From contig NZ_CP090145.1 of assembly GCF_023008245.1 (NCBI RefSeq), positions 1,426,001-1,490,000 on the forward strand: a DNA stretch of 64,000 bases, given 5' to 3'. The notes under the pieces were generated by a model. It did no database searches. It was not told the origin of the DNA and worked only from the letters and a program-made list of their open reading frames with translations. Numbering within the stretch: the stretch's first letter is position 1; each line of letters starts with the position of its first letter. This document shows positions 50,119 through 59,391 of this stretch, piece by piece. The position numbers were made by a program, and so were the translations under genes. The stretch comes from Flavobacterium sediminilitoris (lineage in GTDB: Bacteria > Bacteroidota > Bacteroidia > Flavobacteriales > Flavobacteriaceae).

Positions 50119-52533
50119 ATGTTAAAATGGTTAACCACTAGTTTTTGGGATTTTATAGCAAGTAGAATTTTACGCAACCGTGTAGTATTACTAATTACTC
50201 TTACCCTTTTTACTATTTTCATGGCATTTCAGTGGAAAAACATGCGTTTTACTTATACTGAAGCAAATCTTTTACCCGATCATCATGAAGTAAATATTCA
50301 ATATAATTCTTTCTTAGAAAAGTTTGGAGAAGAAGGGAATTTAATTGTTATTGGCTTTAAGGATTCTACATTTTTTACCCCAAAAAATATAAAACTTTGG
50401 GAAAATTTCATTGGCGAAATTAAAAAAGACAAAGCAGTTGAATTGTCGCTTTCAATTGAGGATTTACGCGTTTTACAAAAAGATACTTCTGAACAAAGTT
50501 TTAAGTTAGTTCCTTTTATTAATAATGAAAAAATTTCTGAAAGTTATCTTAAAGAAAAGGAGCAGGAGTTTTTTAATAACCTTCCTTTCTATGAAGGAAT
50601 GCTTTTTAATAAAGAATCAGGAGCGATACGATTTGCCATATATATTGATAAAAAAATAGTAAATACTTCAGCTCGTAAAGATTTTGTAATAAAATATCTT
50701 AATGATGATAGGATTGAGGCTTTTGAAAAAGCATCTGGAATTGATTTGAAAATTTCGGGAATGCCTTATATCCGAACTCTAAATTCTCAAAGTATCATTG
50801 ATGAAATTGGACTTTTTGTAGGTGCTGCATTATTAATTACATCTTTGCTTTTCTTTTTCTTTTTTAGAAGTTTTAGAGCTACATTAATTTCAATGTTAAT
50901 TGTAATCATTGGTGTTATGTGGTCATTCGGAACACTTGGATTATTAAATTACGAAATTACTGTTTTAACAGCAATTATTCCTCCTCTGATTATTGTTATA
51001 GGTATTCCTAATTGTATATTTCTGATCAATAAATATCAACAAGAAATAAAAAAACATGGTAATAAAGCAAAATCATTACAACGCGTTATTTCTAAAGTAG
51101 GAAACGCAACTTTAATGACAAACCTTACTACCGCTGCTGGTTTTGCAACTTTTATTATTACAGATAGTGAACTTTTAAAAGAGTTTGGAATTGTTGCTTC
51201 ATTAAATATTCTTTTCTTATTCTTTTTATGTTTAATTATCATTCCAATTATATATAGCTATATGCCATTACCTAAAGAAAAGCATTTAGCGCATTTAGGA
51301 AAAAATTATATCAACTCATTTGTTAAGTGGATAGAAAATACTATTCGTAAACATCCTATTGCAATTTATATATCAGCCATAGCCTTGTTAGTTTTTGGTA
51401 TTATTGGAATTTATCAAATTAAAATTTCAGGAAGTATCATTGAAGATATGCCTAAAAAAGCAGGTTTTTTTCAAGATATTGTGTTTTATGAAAAAGAATT
51501 TGACGGTGTAATGCCTTTGGAAATAATGATTGACACAAAGAAACCAAAGCGAGCATTAAAATCTGCAACATTAAAGCGAATTAATGAATTACAGGAAACT
51601 ATAGAAGAAATCCCAGAATTATCAAAACCAGTTTCTGTTGTAAATTTAGTTAAATATGCTAAACAATCCTTTTATAATGGCAATCCTGAATATTATGAAT
51701 TGCCTACAAAACAAGAGGAAACTTTTATTTTATCTTATATAAAAAATTCTACTAAGAAGGGCAATGAAAACATGCTGAAAAGCTATGTAGATAGTACAGG
51801 GCAATATGCAAGAGTTACTACTTTTATGCGAGATATTGGAACTGATAAAATGAAAAAAATTGAAGATCGATTACAAGAAAAAATAAATACCCTTTTCCCT
51901 TCTGAACAATATACTGTTACTATGACAGGAAAAGCGTATGTGTTTGAAAAAGGAACACATTATCTTGTGAAAAACTTAGTGTTATCATTACTCTTTGCTA
52001 TTTTTCTAATTTCATTGCTAATGGCTTATTTGTTTAGGTCTTTTAAAATGATTATCATTTCATTGTTACCAAATATTCTACCATTAATAATTACTGCGGG
52101 AGTAATGGGCTTTTTTGGGATTCCTATAAAGCCTTCAACAATTTTAGTTTTTAGTATTGCCTTTGGAATTTCTGTTGATGATACTATTCACTTCTTAGCA
52201 AAGTACAGACAAGAATTAAAAGCAAACAATTGGAAAATAAAAAAGTCAGTTTTTAACACTGTTAAGGAAGCTGGAATTAGTATGTTCTATACATCTGTTG
52301 TGTTGTTTTTTGGATTTTCAGTATTTACATTATCAAGTTTTGGAGGAACAGTAGCTTTAGGTAGCTTAGTTGCGGCAACTTTATTGTTTGCTATGTTGGC
52401 TAATTTAATATTGCTTCCTGCATTGTTGTTAACGTTAGAAAAAACAATTGCTAATGAACAAGAATTTATAGAGCCTAAAATTGATATCTTAGCAGAAGAT
52501 AAAGAAGAGGAAGAAGAAAACAAAAACGAATAA
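50119..52533 (+). CDS. MMPL/RND-superfamily transporter (patched-like)
   Basis: An 804-residue inner-membrane protein with 12 predicted helices in two halves, each with one helix, a periplasmic domain and five helices. It is shorter than AcrB-type pumps and fits the hydrophobe/lipid-linked RND exporters. The second half keeps the charged motif FGISVDDTIHFLAKYRQE. The matching site of the first half reads VIGIPNCIFLINKYQQE and lacks the Asp pair, so proton relay may be one-sided. The C-terminus is a highly acidic tail (EDKEEEEENKNE). Possible cargo: lipids or pigments, unproven. It is followed by asnS after 31 bases, with its own promoter. Confidence 0.85.
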   Translation: MLKWLTTSFWDFIASRILRNRVVLLITLTLFTIFMAFQWKNMRFTYTEANLLPDHHEVNIQYNSFLEKFGEEGNLIVIGFKDSTFFTPKNIKLWENFIGEIKKDKAVELSLSIEDLRVLQKDTSEQSFKLVPFINNEKISESYLKEKEQEFFNNLPFYEGMLFNKESGAIRFAIYIDKKIVNTSARKDFVIKYLNDDRIEAFEKASGIDLKISGMPYIRTLNSQSIIDEIGLFVGAALLITSLLFFFFFRSFRATLISMLIVIIGVMWSFGTLGLLNYEITVLTAIIPPLIIVIGIPNCIFLINKYQQEIKKHGNKAKSLQRVISKVGNATLMTNLTTAAGFATFIITDSELLKEFGIVASLNILFLFFLCLIIIPIIYSYMPLPKEKHLAHLGKNYINSFVKWIENTIRKHPIAIYISAIALLVFGIIGIYQIKISGSIIEDMPKKAGFFQDIVFYEKEFDGVMPLEIMIDTKKPKRALKSATLKRINELQETIEEIPELSKPVSVVNLVKYAKQSFYNGNPEYYELPTKQEETFILSYIKNSTKKGNENMLKSYVDSTGQYARVTTFMRDIGTDKMKKIEDRLQEKINTLFPSEQYTVTMTGKAYVFEKGTHYLVKNLVLSLLFAIFLISLLMAYLFRSFKMIIISLLPNILPLIITAGVMGFFGIPIKPSTILVFSIAFGISVDDTIHFLAKYRQELKANNWKIKKSVFNTVKEAGISMFYTSVVLFFGFSVFTLSSFGGTVALGSLVAATLLFAMLANLILLPALLLTLEKTIANEQEFIEPKIDILAEDKEEEEENKNE

Positions 52534-52536
52534 TTT

Positions 52537-52544
52537 TATATTTG
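52537..52544 (+). promoter_or_regulatory. -7 promoter element (TATATTTG) of asnS
   Basis: An exact TAnnTTTG in the 31-base gap before asnS, giving a leader of about 15 bases. The -33 region would lie in the end of the preceding coding sequence, which is A-rich and has no clear TTTG. Confidence 0.5.
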
Positions 52545-52564
52545 CACTTTAAAACGTTTACAAA

Positions 52565-54013
52565 ATGAAACATACAAAAGTTATAGACCTTTTAAACAAT
52601 ACAAAAACATTACAGGAAGTTACAGCTAAAGGTTGGGTAAGAAGCTTTAGAAATAATCAATTTATAGCTTTAAATGATGGTTCAACAATAAATAATATTC
52701 AGTGTGTAGTTGATTTTGAGAATACATCTGAAGAAACATTAAAAAGAATAACAACAAGTGCTGCTGTTTCAGTTACAGGAACATTAATAGAAAGTAAAGG
52801 TAAAGGACAATCTGTTGAGATACAGGTAACGAAACTTGAAATCTTAGGAGATAGTGATCCTGAAAAATATCCTATTCAATTAAGAAATCGTCCAAGTTTA
52901 GAGTTCTTAAGAGAGCAAGCACATTTAAGAGTTCGTACTAATGCATTTAGTGCAATTATGCGTGTACGTTCTACATTGTCATTTGCTGTGCATCAATATT
53001 TTCAAGAAAATGGTTTTTTCTATGTAAATACACCTATTATTACAGGTAGTGATGCTGAAGGAGCTGGTGAAATGTTTAAAGTTACAGCATTGCCATTTGA
53101 TGGAACTCCAAGAACAGAAGAAGGAAAAGTAAATTATAAAGAAGATTTCTTTGGTAAAGAAACAAATTTAACTGTTTCGGGGCAATTAGAAGGAGAAACA
53201 TATGCAATGGCATTAGGTCAAATATATACTTTTGGACCAACTTTCCGTGCTGAAAATTCTAATACTTCTCGCCACTTAGCAGAATTTTGGATGATTGAGC
53301 CTGAAGTAGCCTTCAATGATTTAGATGCTAATATGGATTTAGCGGAAGATTTTATTAAATATGTTATCAAGTATACACTTGAAAAATGTGAAGATGATTT
53401 AAAATTCTTAGAAAGTAGATTACTAGAAGAAGAAAAATCTAAACCACAAGCGGAACGCAGTGAAATGAGTTTGCTTGAAAAATTAAAATTTGTTTTAGAA
53501 AATAACTTTAAACGTGTTTCTTATACTGAAGCGATTGATATTTTAAAGAATTCTACTCCAAACAAAAAGAAAAAATTCAATTATATTATTGAAGAATGGG
53601 GTGCAGATTTACAAAGCGAACATGAGCGATTTTTAGTTGAAAAACATTTTAAGTGTCCTGTAATATTGTTTGATTATCCAGCTAATATTAAAGCATTTTA
53701 CATGCGTTTAAATGAAAATACTGAGCCTGGTAAAGAAACGGTTCGTGCAATGGATATTTTATTCCCAGGAATTGGAGAAATTGTTGGAGGTTCTCAACGT
53801 GAAGAACGTTTAGATGTTTTGGTTGAAAAAATGAAAGCTTTAGGTATTGAAGAAGAAGAATTATGGTGGTATTTAGATACTAGAAGATTTGGTTCGGCCG
53901 TACATTCAGGATTTGGATTAGGATTTGAGCGTTTAGTATTGTTTGTAACTGGAATGACAAATATTAGAGATGTTATTCCTTTCCCGAGAACACCACAAAA
54001 CGCAGAATTTTAA
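52565..54013 (+). CDS. asnS: Asparaginyl-tRNA synthetase
   Basis: Charges tRNA-Asn with asparagine. The 482 residues have the N-terminal OB-fold anticodon-binding domain (about 15-105; VTAKGWVRSFRNNQFIALND) and the class IIb catalytic core: motif 2 FRAENSNTSRHLAEFWMIEPE (about 236-256) and motif 3 GFGLGFERLVLFVTG (about 455-470). The asparagine (not aspartate) family is indicated by the FRAENS form and overall length. It contains the insertion typical of Bacteroidota AsnRS (about 285-320, rich in charged residues). The gene is followed by the inverted repeat in front of rpoN. Confidence 0.96.
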   Translation: MKHTKVIDLLNNTKTLQEVTAKGWVRSFRNNQFIALNDGSTINNIQCVVDFENTSEETLKRITTSAAVSVTGTLIESKGKGQSVEIQVTKLEILGDSDPEKYPIQLRNRPSLEFLREQAHLRVRTNAFSAIMRVRSTLSFAVHQYFQENGFFYVNTPIITGSDAEGAGEMFKVTALPFDGTPRTEEGKVNYKEDFFGKETNLTVSGQLEGETYAMALGQIYTFGPTFRAENSNTSRHLAEFWMIEPEVAFNDLDANMDLAEDFIKYVIKYTLEKCEDDLKFLESRLLEEEKSKPQAERSEMSLLEKLKFVLENNFKRVSYTEAIDILKNSTPNKKKKFNYIIEEWGADLQSEHERFLVEKHFKCPVILFDYPANIKAFYMRLNENTEPGKETVRAMDILFPGIGEIVGGSQREERLDVLVEKMKALGIEEEELWWYLDTRRFGSAVHSGFGLGFERLVLFVTGMTNIRDVIPFPRTPQNAEF

Positions 54014-54021
54014 TTTAATGT

Positions 54022-54065
54022 TTAATCGTTTAATCGTATATTTGTTTAGTCGATTAAACGATTAA
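54022..54065. repeat. 15-bp perfect inverted repeat enclosing the rpoN promoter box
   Basis: TTAATCGTTTAATCG (54022-54036) and CGATTAAACGATTAA (54051-54065) are perfect complements, with a 14-base spacer. Each arm is itself a direct repeat of TTAATCG. The spacer contains TATATTTG (54037-54044), an exact -7 element 43 bases before the rpoN ATG. It may be an operator, a terminator for asnS, or both; there is no T run, so the terminator role is weaker. Confidence 0.65.
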
Positions 54066-54086
54066 CTGTTATACGATTCAACAAAA

Positions 54087-55550
54087 ATGTTAAGACAAAG
54101 TTTACAATTTAAATTATCACAGAAATTATCTCCTCAACAAATTCAATTGATGAAGTTAATTCAATTGCCTACACAAGCATTTGAACAAAGACTTCAAGAA
54201 GAATTAGTAGAAAATCCAGCATTAGAAAACGGGAAAGAAGAAAATTTAGATTATGATGATGAGTATGGGGATTCTAATGACGATTATGATGATTATGAAG
54301 GAGAAAGGATTGAGGCAGAAGATATTAATATTGATGAATATTTAAGTAATGACGAAACGCCTGATTATAAATATCAAGCTAATAATTATAGTGATGACGA
54401 CGAAGATAATAGTATGCCCTTTATTGCAGGAGTCACTTTTCATCAAGATTTATTAAATCAATTAAATACATTTATTCTAAGTGATGATGAACGAGATATT
54501 GCCGAATTTTTAGTTGGTAGTATTGACGATATGGGCTATATAAGAAGATCTGTTCAAGATATAGTAGATGATATGGCTTTCACGCAAGGAATATATACAA
54601 ACGAAGCTACTGTTGAAAAGATTTTAAGTATTGTACAAGAACTAGAGCCTTCTGGTGTTGCAGCTAGGGATTTGCAGGAATGTCTTCTTTTGCAGTTAAA
54701 GCACAAAACGCCTACAGATAGTATTGAATTAGCTATTGATATTATAAAAAATCAATTTGATGCTTTTTCCAAAAAACACTATGATAAGTTGCTTCAAAAA
54801 TATGAGATATCTAAAGAACAACTAAGAAAAGCTATAGACGAAATTGAAAAATTAAATCCAAAACCAGGTGGTGCATACGACGGCAATCAGAAGCCTATAG
54901 AGCATGTTGTGCCTGATTTTACCATTAGAATCGTAGATGGCGAATTAGAATTGTTGCTAAATGGTCGTAATGCTCCTGAATTGCATATTTCTAAAGATTA
55001 TCAGGAAATGCTTCAAAGCTACAAGGATAGTAATGAGAAGTCTAATTCACAAAAAGATGCGGTTCAGTTCATAAAACAAAAATTAGATTCTGCAAAATGG
55101 TTTATTGATGCTATAAAACAGCGACAAGAAACATTATTTGTTACCATGAATGCTATAATGCATTATCAAGAAGAATATTTTTTAGATGGGGATGAAACTA
55201 AACTAAAACCCATGATATTGAAAGATATTGCTGATTTAGTTGGGTTGGATATTTCTACCATTTCACGTGTTGCAAACAGTAAATATGTAGACACTCCTTA
55301 TGGAACTAAATTAATTAAAGATTACTTTAGTGAGGCAATGAAAAATGATCAAGGAGAAGATGTTTCTACTATTGAGATTAAAAAAATACTAGAAACCGTT
55401 ATAAGTGATGAGGATAAGAAAAAGCCTTTACCAGACGATAAACTTGCTGAAATTTTAAAAGAAAAAGGATATCCTATTGCTAGAAGGACTGTTGCGAAAT
55501 ATAGAGAACTAATGGATATTCCTGTTGCGCGTTTAAGAAAAAAGATATAG
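54087..55550 (+). CDS. rpoN: RNA polymerase sigma-54 factor
   Basis: An alternative sigma factor that needs AAA+ enhancer-binding proteins. The 487 residues have the Gln/Leu-rich activator region (LRQSLQFKLSQKLSPQQIQLMKLI, residues 2-25) and a strongly acidic linker (about 48-110). The core-binding domain follows, with EPSGVAARDLQECLLLQL at about 190. The -12-binding helix-turn-helix (LKDIADLVGLDISTISRVAN) is at about 375. The RpoN box ARRTVAKYRE lies about 20 residues from the end. It is complete. In Bacteroidota it serves a limited set of genes, often cell-envelope related. The gene is headed by the unusual promoter palindrome at 54022-54065. Confidence 0.95.
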   Translation: MLRQSLQFKLSQKLSPQQIQLMKLIQLPTQAFEQRLQEELVENPALENGKEENLDYDDEYGDSNDDYDDYEGERIEAEDINIDEYLSNDETPDYKYQANNYSDDDEDNSMPFIAGVTFHQDLLNQLNTFILSDDERDIAEFLVGSIDDMGYIRRSVQDIVDDMAFTQGIYTNEATVEKILSIVQELEPSGVAARDLQECLLLQLKHKTPTDSIELAIDIIKNQFDAFSKKHYDKLLQKYEISKEQLRKAIDEIEKLNPKPGGAYDGNQKPIEHVVPDFTIRIVDGELELLLNGRNAPELHISKDYQEMLQSYKDSNEKSNSQKDAVQFIKQKLDSAKWFIDAIKQRQETLFVTMNAIMHYQEEYFLDGDETKLKPMILKDIADLVGLDISTISRVANSKYVDTPYGTKLIKDYFSEAMKNDQGEDVSTIEIKKILETVISDEDKKKPLPDDKLAEILKEKGYPIARRTVAKYRELMDIPVARLRKKI

Positions 55551-55586
55551 ATAGAAATTAGAAAAACAGAGCTATTTTCCTAAAAT

Positions 55587-56198
55587 ATGGATTTAAAAAA
55601 AGTATTACCTTTATTTTCTTATGTTTTTCATCCAATATTTATTTCTTTATATGGAACTCTTTTTTATTTCATAGTATCTCAGACTTATATTTATGAATCT
55701 CAGGTTCTTTTGACTTTAATACAGGTAGGTATTTTGACTTTGTTTTTGCCTATTTCATTGTATTATCTCTTTATTTCTCTTGGGATTGTAGCATCATTTA
55801 CAGAAGCCAGTTTAAAGGAGCGGAAATTACCTTTGATGACACAAGCAATATTGCTTTTTTTATTACTAAAGTTTAGTACGTCATTAAATGCTTTGCCAGA
55901 GTTGTTCTATTTTTTTCTAGGCGGTTTTTCAAGTTCAATATTGGCTTTTATTTGTGTTTTACTGCGATTTAAAGCCAGTTTACACATGATTGGAATATGC
56001 TCATTGGGAACATTCGTATATGGATTATCTATTCACTTAGAATTACCTTTAGTTAATACTATAGCTTTTTCTGTTATGTGTATAGGTTTTGTTGCTTCAT
56101 CTAGGCTTTACATGAAATCCCATACGTCAATAGAATTAATTGTTGGAGGATTTATAGGAGTGCTTTCACAAGTGATATTCTGGTATTTTTGGTTATAA
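55587..56198 (+). CDS. Integral membrane protein, PAP2-like
   Basis: A 203-residue protein with about six helices. The short motifs FKASLHMIG (about 130) and KSHTSIELIVGGFIGVLSQ near the end recall the H and S/H motifs of PAP2 phosphatases, and many Flavobacteriaceae carry a protein like this after rpoN or near it. The catalytic Arg-His set is incomplete, so enzyme activity is doubtful. It lies 36 bases after rpoN and overlaps the convergent barrel gene by six bases. Function unknown. Confidence 0.6.
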   Translation: MDLKKVLPLFSYVFHPIFISLYGTLFYFIVSQTYIYESQVLLTLIQVGILTLFLPISLYYLFISLGIVASFTEASLKERKLPLMTQAILLFLLLKFSTSLNALPELFYFFLGGFSSSILAFICVLLRFKASLHMIGICSLGTFVYGLSIHLELPLVNTIAFSVMCIGFVASSRLYMKSHTSIELIVGGFIGVLSQVIFWYFWL

Positions 56199-56870
56199 AA
56201 TATAGAAAATAAAACCTACATTAAAAGAATTTAATCTCATGTCTTTATCTCCAATTTTGGCATCACCAAAGTGAGATTTTAATCCATAATAAGCATATAG
56301 ATTTACGGTATTGTATCCTACGCTTAAATAAGGACCATATTGCAAATTAACAATTTCGTTACTTCTATTAATTGTATAACTCTCAGAATTTGATTCAAAA
56401 ATACTTTTACTAGCAAAAAGATAACTAAACTTAAACCCAGTGTATATTCTCCAAAATTTATGACTAGTATATGTAGCATTTCTCCATCTAATCTCAATTG
56501 GTAGTTCAGCATAGTGTAAGATAAGCTTGCTTTTATCATAAGAGTTGTCTATGCTATAAATGTTGTTTGGAGAAGAAGGGATAATTTTTAAATTATGTTT
56601 AATGTCATTGTAAGAATAGCCAAGGCCTAATCCTATAGACCAATTTCTGTCTTTTGTTATTGGCATATCTCTTAAAAATCCCAATGTTACACCTGAAGAA
56701 AAAGAATACTGAGAATAGTTGTTAGGACTATTTCTAAGCAAATTATAACTCAATGATACATAGAATTGATCTTCTCTAAATAAAGAATCTACAGCGATTT
56801 TATTTTCAGTATCCTGAGAATAAGATGCTGAAAACATTAAAATATATAAAAGCAAAATAATTGTACGCAT
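56193..56870 (-). CDS. PorT-family outer membrane beta-barrel protein
   Basis: A 225-residue protein with a signal peptide (MRTIILLLYILMFSASYSQ) and alternating strands typical of a small eight-stranded barrel (WSIGLGLGYSY, LHYAELPIEIRWR, FNVGFIFYIL at the end). It resembles the porin/PorT-like family. PorT itself is part of T9SS, but there are many paralogues and this one lies next to exbD genes, so T9SS membership is not implied. It is separated from exbD by 90 bases containing a terminator, so it probably has its own promoter. Confidence 0.75.
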   Translation of the reverse strand: MRTIILLLYILMFSASYSQDTENKIAVDSLFREDQFYVSLSYNLLRNSPNNYSQYSFSSGVTLGFLRDMPITKDRNWSIGLGLGYSYNDIKHNLKIIPSSPNNIYSIDNSYDKSKLILHYAELPIEIRWRNATYTSHKFWRIYTGFKFSYLFASKSIFESNSESYTINRSNEIVNLQYGPYLSVGYNTVNLYAYYGLKSHFGDAKIGDKDMRLNSFNVGFIFYIL

Positions 56871-56900
56871 TGATCTGTAAAGATTAGGTATAAAAATAAT

Positions 56901-56930
56901 AAAAAAAGGTACGCAAAACGCGTACCTTTT
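56901..56930 (-). terminator. Intrinsic terminator of the ExbB/ExbD operon
   Basis: AAAAGGTACGC and GCGTACCTTTT form a perfect 11-bp stem with an AAAAC loop. On the minus strand it ends in a T run. It lies 31 bases after the last exbD. Confidence 0.9.
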
Positions 56931-56960
56931 ATATTTTATAAATGAAAAGAATACTTTTAT

Positions 56961-57431
56961 TTATTTAATAGGATTTCCTTGAGTTGTAGTATAATTTACT
57001 TTCAACTGATCTACTTTACGTAATTCAGTTTTAATATCTTGTACTAGTGCCATTTTAACATCTTTGTCAATTTTTAAAGATGCTGTTAAATACTTCTCGT
57101 CTTCAGAATTTCTTTCTGCTCTTTCAGTGATTACAAAACTTCTAAGATCTCCTACTGTAGAAATTTTATCATTTAACTGAATACGATCAGATGAACCTAA
57201 TGATTTATAACCTTCTTTAGGTTTACCAGCATATATATACATAATATATTGTTTCTTATGCAACTTTGCCGTTTGATCTGCTTTTGGTAATCGATTCTCG
57301 ATTTTTAAATCACTATCTTTCATAGTTGTAGCAGTCATAAAGAAGAACAAAAGCATAAACACAATATCTGGTAATGATGCTGTAGAAATTCCTGGAGTAC
57401 CTCCCGTTTTTTTCTTTTTAAATTTAGACAT
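56961..57431 (-). CDS. exbD: ExbD/TolR-family biopolymer transport protein (second copy)
   Basis: A 156-residue protein with one membrane helix (about 21-40; SLPDIVFMLLFFFMTATTM), in which the Asp is the proton-translocating residue of ExbD. The periplasmic domain follows. It works with the ExbB-like protein to power an outer-membrane process through a TonB or TolA partner; no tonB is present here. It is encoded 23 bases after the other exbD, giving two different ExbD-type subunits per cluster as is usual in Bacteroidota. Confidence 0.9.
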   Translation of the reverse strand: MSKFKKKKTGGTPGISTASLPDIVFMLLFFFMTATTMKDSDLKIENRLPKADQTAKLHKKQYIMYIYAGKPKEGYKSLGSSDRIQLNDKISTVGDLRSFVITERAERNSEDEKYLTASLKIDKDVKMALVQDIKTELRKVDQLKVNYTTTQGNPIK

Positions 57432-57454
57432 AGTTTCTAAAACTTAAAGGGTTA

Positions 57455-58063
57455 TTAGTTCTTTTTTGATTCTGCTTCTGAAAGTCTCATTGGAAACATT
57501 TCTTGAATTTTCTTTACTTTCGGTTCTAGTTCTTCAACTAGACCTTCAATTGCTTTTGATGCTGGATCATTTGCAACGTATTCTAATTCAGTGTATTTCT
57601 TTCCATATCGTTTCATACTTTCTCTATCTCTTAAAAAATAATATGCAGCTACTAATTCATTTTGAACCGCTATATACGTTTCATAACTAGTTTGCCCATC
57701 ATTCATTAATGATATTACTGCCTCATCTGGATTATCAGAAGATTTAGAGTTTTTCTTCCCTTCACAATATGTACAAGTCCCATCGCCATTATTTTCTAAG
57801 AAATCAATTGCAGCTTGCCTAACATCTTCAATCTTCATAACTTGGTCATTAACCAAAAGTTGATTGTCCATGTTAACAAGAACTCTCATTATGTTTCTTT
57901 CATTAATAGGTGGCACAGGAGGGTTCTCTTCATATCTAGGCAATAATCTATTGATTCCTTGATCAACTCCAATGGTAGTTGTGACCAAGAAGAAGATTAA
58001 AAGAAGGAAAGCAATATCTGCCATGGAACCAGCATTTACCTCTGGTGCTTCTCTTTTTGCCAT
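57455..58063 (-). CDS. exbD: ExbD/TolR-family protein with periplasmic insertion (first copy)
   Basis: A 202-residue ExbD homologue with the helix SMADIAFLLLIFFLVTTTI (about 13-31, Asp16) typical of the family. It is longer than the second copy: the periplasmic part holds an insertion with a CTYCEG motif (CxxC, about 97-102) and a long charged C-terminus. The CxxC could form a disulfide or bind metal. It starts two bases after the upstream small membrane protein and lies 23 bases before the next exbD. Confidence 0.88.
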   Translation of the reverse strand: MAKREAPEVNAGSMADIAFLLLIFFLVTTTIGVDQGINRLLPRYEENPPVPPINERNIMRVLVNMDNQLLVNDQVMKIEDVRQAAIDFLENNGDGTCTYCEGKKNSKSSDNPDEAVISLMNDGQTSYETYIAVQNELVAAYYFLRDRESMKRYGKKYTELEYVANDPASKAIEGLVEELEPKVKKIQEMFPMRLSEAESKKN

Positions 58064-58065
58064 AA

Positions 58066-58488
58066 TTATTTTTTAAGTTTATTTAAAAATGCCCAAACCA
58101 TTGTTCCTAATGCAACAAGAGTAAGTAAATAAAAAGCATTTAGACCAGCTCCTACTAATTTTGAAGTAGAACCTGAATGCATAATACCATTAGCTTTAAC
58201 TTCTTCATCGCCAGCTAATACGTATGATATCAATATTACACCTAAAAATAATCCTAATGAAATTATTGTTCTTTTAAAATTTTCTTTGTTAGAAAATAAA
58301 TTTTTCAAAACATATATCAATACAATAGCAATACAAATTACAAGTACGATATACGACAAATATATTAAAGGTGAAATCCAGCCATTATTGGCGTCATCAT
58401 CACTTGAAGACATTAATCCTGCCAAGAAAATAATACCTAAAATGGCAATGACAATAGCTGCAAATTTTGTTAAATTGTGTAATTTCAT
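58066..58488 (-). CDS. Small conserved membrane protein of the Exb cluster
   Basis: A 140-residue protein with four predicted helices (about 8-27, 42-62, 73-92, 110-135). It includes an acidic loop SSSDDDAN after the first helix and an extracytoplasmic loop AGDEEVKANGIMHSG. No family function is recognised. It lies between the exbB-like gene (24 bases) and exbD (two bases), and the same position is filled by a similar protein in related genomes, so it probably belongs to the energising complex. Confidence 0.7.
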   Translation of the reverse strand: MKLHNLTKFAAIVIAILGIIFLAGLMSSSDDDANNGWISPLIYLSYIVLVICIAIVLIYVLKNLFSNKENFKRTIISLGLFLGVILISYVLAGDEEVKANGIMHSGSTSKLVGAGLNAFYLLTLVALGTMVWAFLNKLKK

Positions 58489-58512
58489 GACAATTGTCGT
58501 TTTATAAGGTTA

Positions 58513-59313
58513 TTATTTTTTGTAATCAGATAAGATGTCAATTAAACTAATTGAAGCATCTTCCATGTCATTAACTATAGAATCAATTTTTGCAATGATA
58601 TAGTTATAAAATACTTGTAAAATAATAGCTACTATAAGACCAAATACAGTTGTTAATAAGGCAACTTTAATACCTCCAGCAACTAAAGATGGTTCCATAG
58701 ATCCTGCAGATTGAATTTGGTCAAATGCTTCAATCATACCAATTACAGTTCCCATGAACCCTAACATCGGTGCTAGTGCAATAAATAAAGAAATCCAAGA
58801 AACATTTTTCTCTAATTGTCCCATTTGAACACCACCATAAGCAACTACTGCTTTTTCTGCTGAATCAATTCCATGAGAATGTCTATCTAAACCTTGATAA
58901 AAGATAGATGCTACTGGACCAGATGTATTTCTACATACTTCTTTTGCAGCTTCAACTCCACCAGATTTTAATGCGTCTTCTACATTAGAAATCAATTTTT
59001 TAGAGTTTGTAGTAGAAAGATTTAAATAAATAATTCTTTCAATAGCAATTGCTAATCCTAAAATCAAACAGATTAATACAATTCCCATAAAACCAGGACC
59101 TCCTTCAATGAAACGTTGTTTCATTTTTTGAGTAAAAGTCGGCTCAGCTTCAATTTCTGTTGCATCATCAACAACTACAGCTTCTTCATCAGTTGTTACT
59201 TCTTCTTGAACTTGTTCTGTCGCAGGTGTTTCAGTTGCTGTAGAATCTTGAGCTTGAATGTTACCAAAAGTCATAAGCCCTGTGATTGCTAAAATAGAAA
59301 ATAATCTTTTCAT
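58513..59313 (-). CDS. exbB: MotA/TolQ/ExbB proton channel protein
   Basis: A 266-residue inner-membrane protein. Unlike E. coli ExbB it starts with an apparent signal peptide (MKRLFSILAITGLMTFGNIQAQ) and an acidic low-complexity stretch (about 25-58), then three helices. The conserved TolQ/ExbB core is GAVTIGMI-like here as APMLGFMGTVIGMIEAF (about 180-196), with LLTTVFGLIVAIILQVFYN following. It forms the proton channel with the ExbD proteins encoded downstream. First gene of the operon. The N-terminal extension is typical for Bacteroidota ExbB proteins. Confidence 0.92.
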   Translation of the reverse strand: MKRLFSILAITGLMTFGNIQAQDSTATETPATEQVQEEVTTDEEAVVVDDATEIEAEPTFTQKMKQRFIEGGPGFMGIVLICLILGLAIAIERIIYLNLSTTNSKKLISNVEDALKSGGVEAAKEVCRNTSGPVASIFYQGLDRHSHGIDSAEKAVVAYGGVQMGQLEKNVSWISLFIALAPMLGFMGTVIGMIEAFDQIQSAGSMEPSLVAGGIKVALLTTVFGLIVAIILQVFYNYIIAKIDSIVNDMEDASISLIDILSDYKK

Positions 59314-59391
59314 CGCTTTTGTTCTTAAATTTAATTAGTTAATTTGGTTAAAAGTATAAAATAATTTATGAAATTAAAAATATTTCTTACG

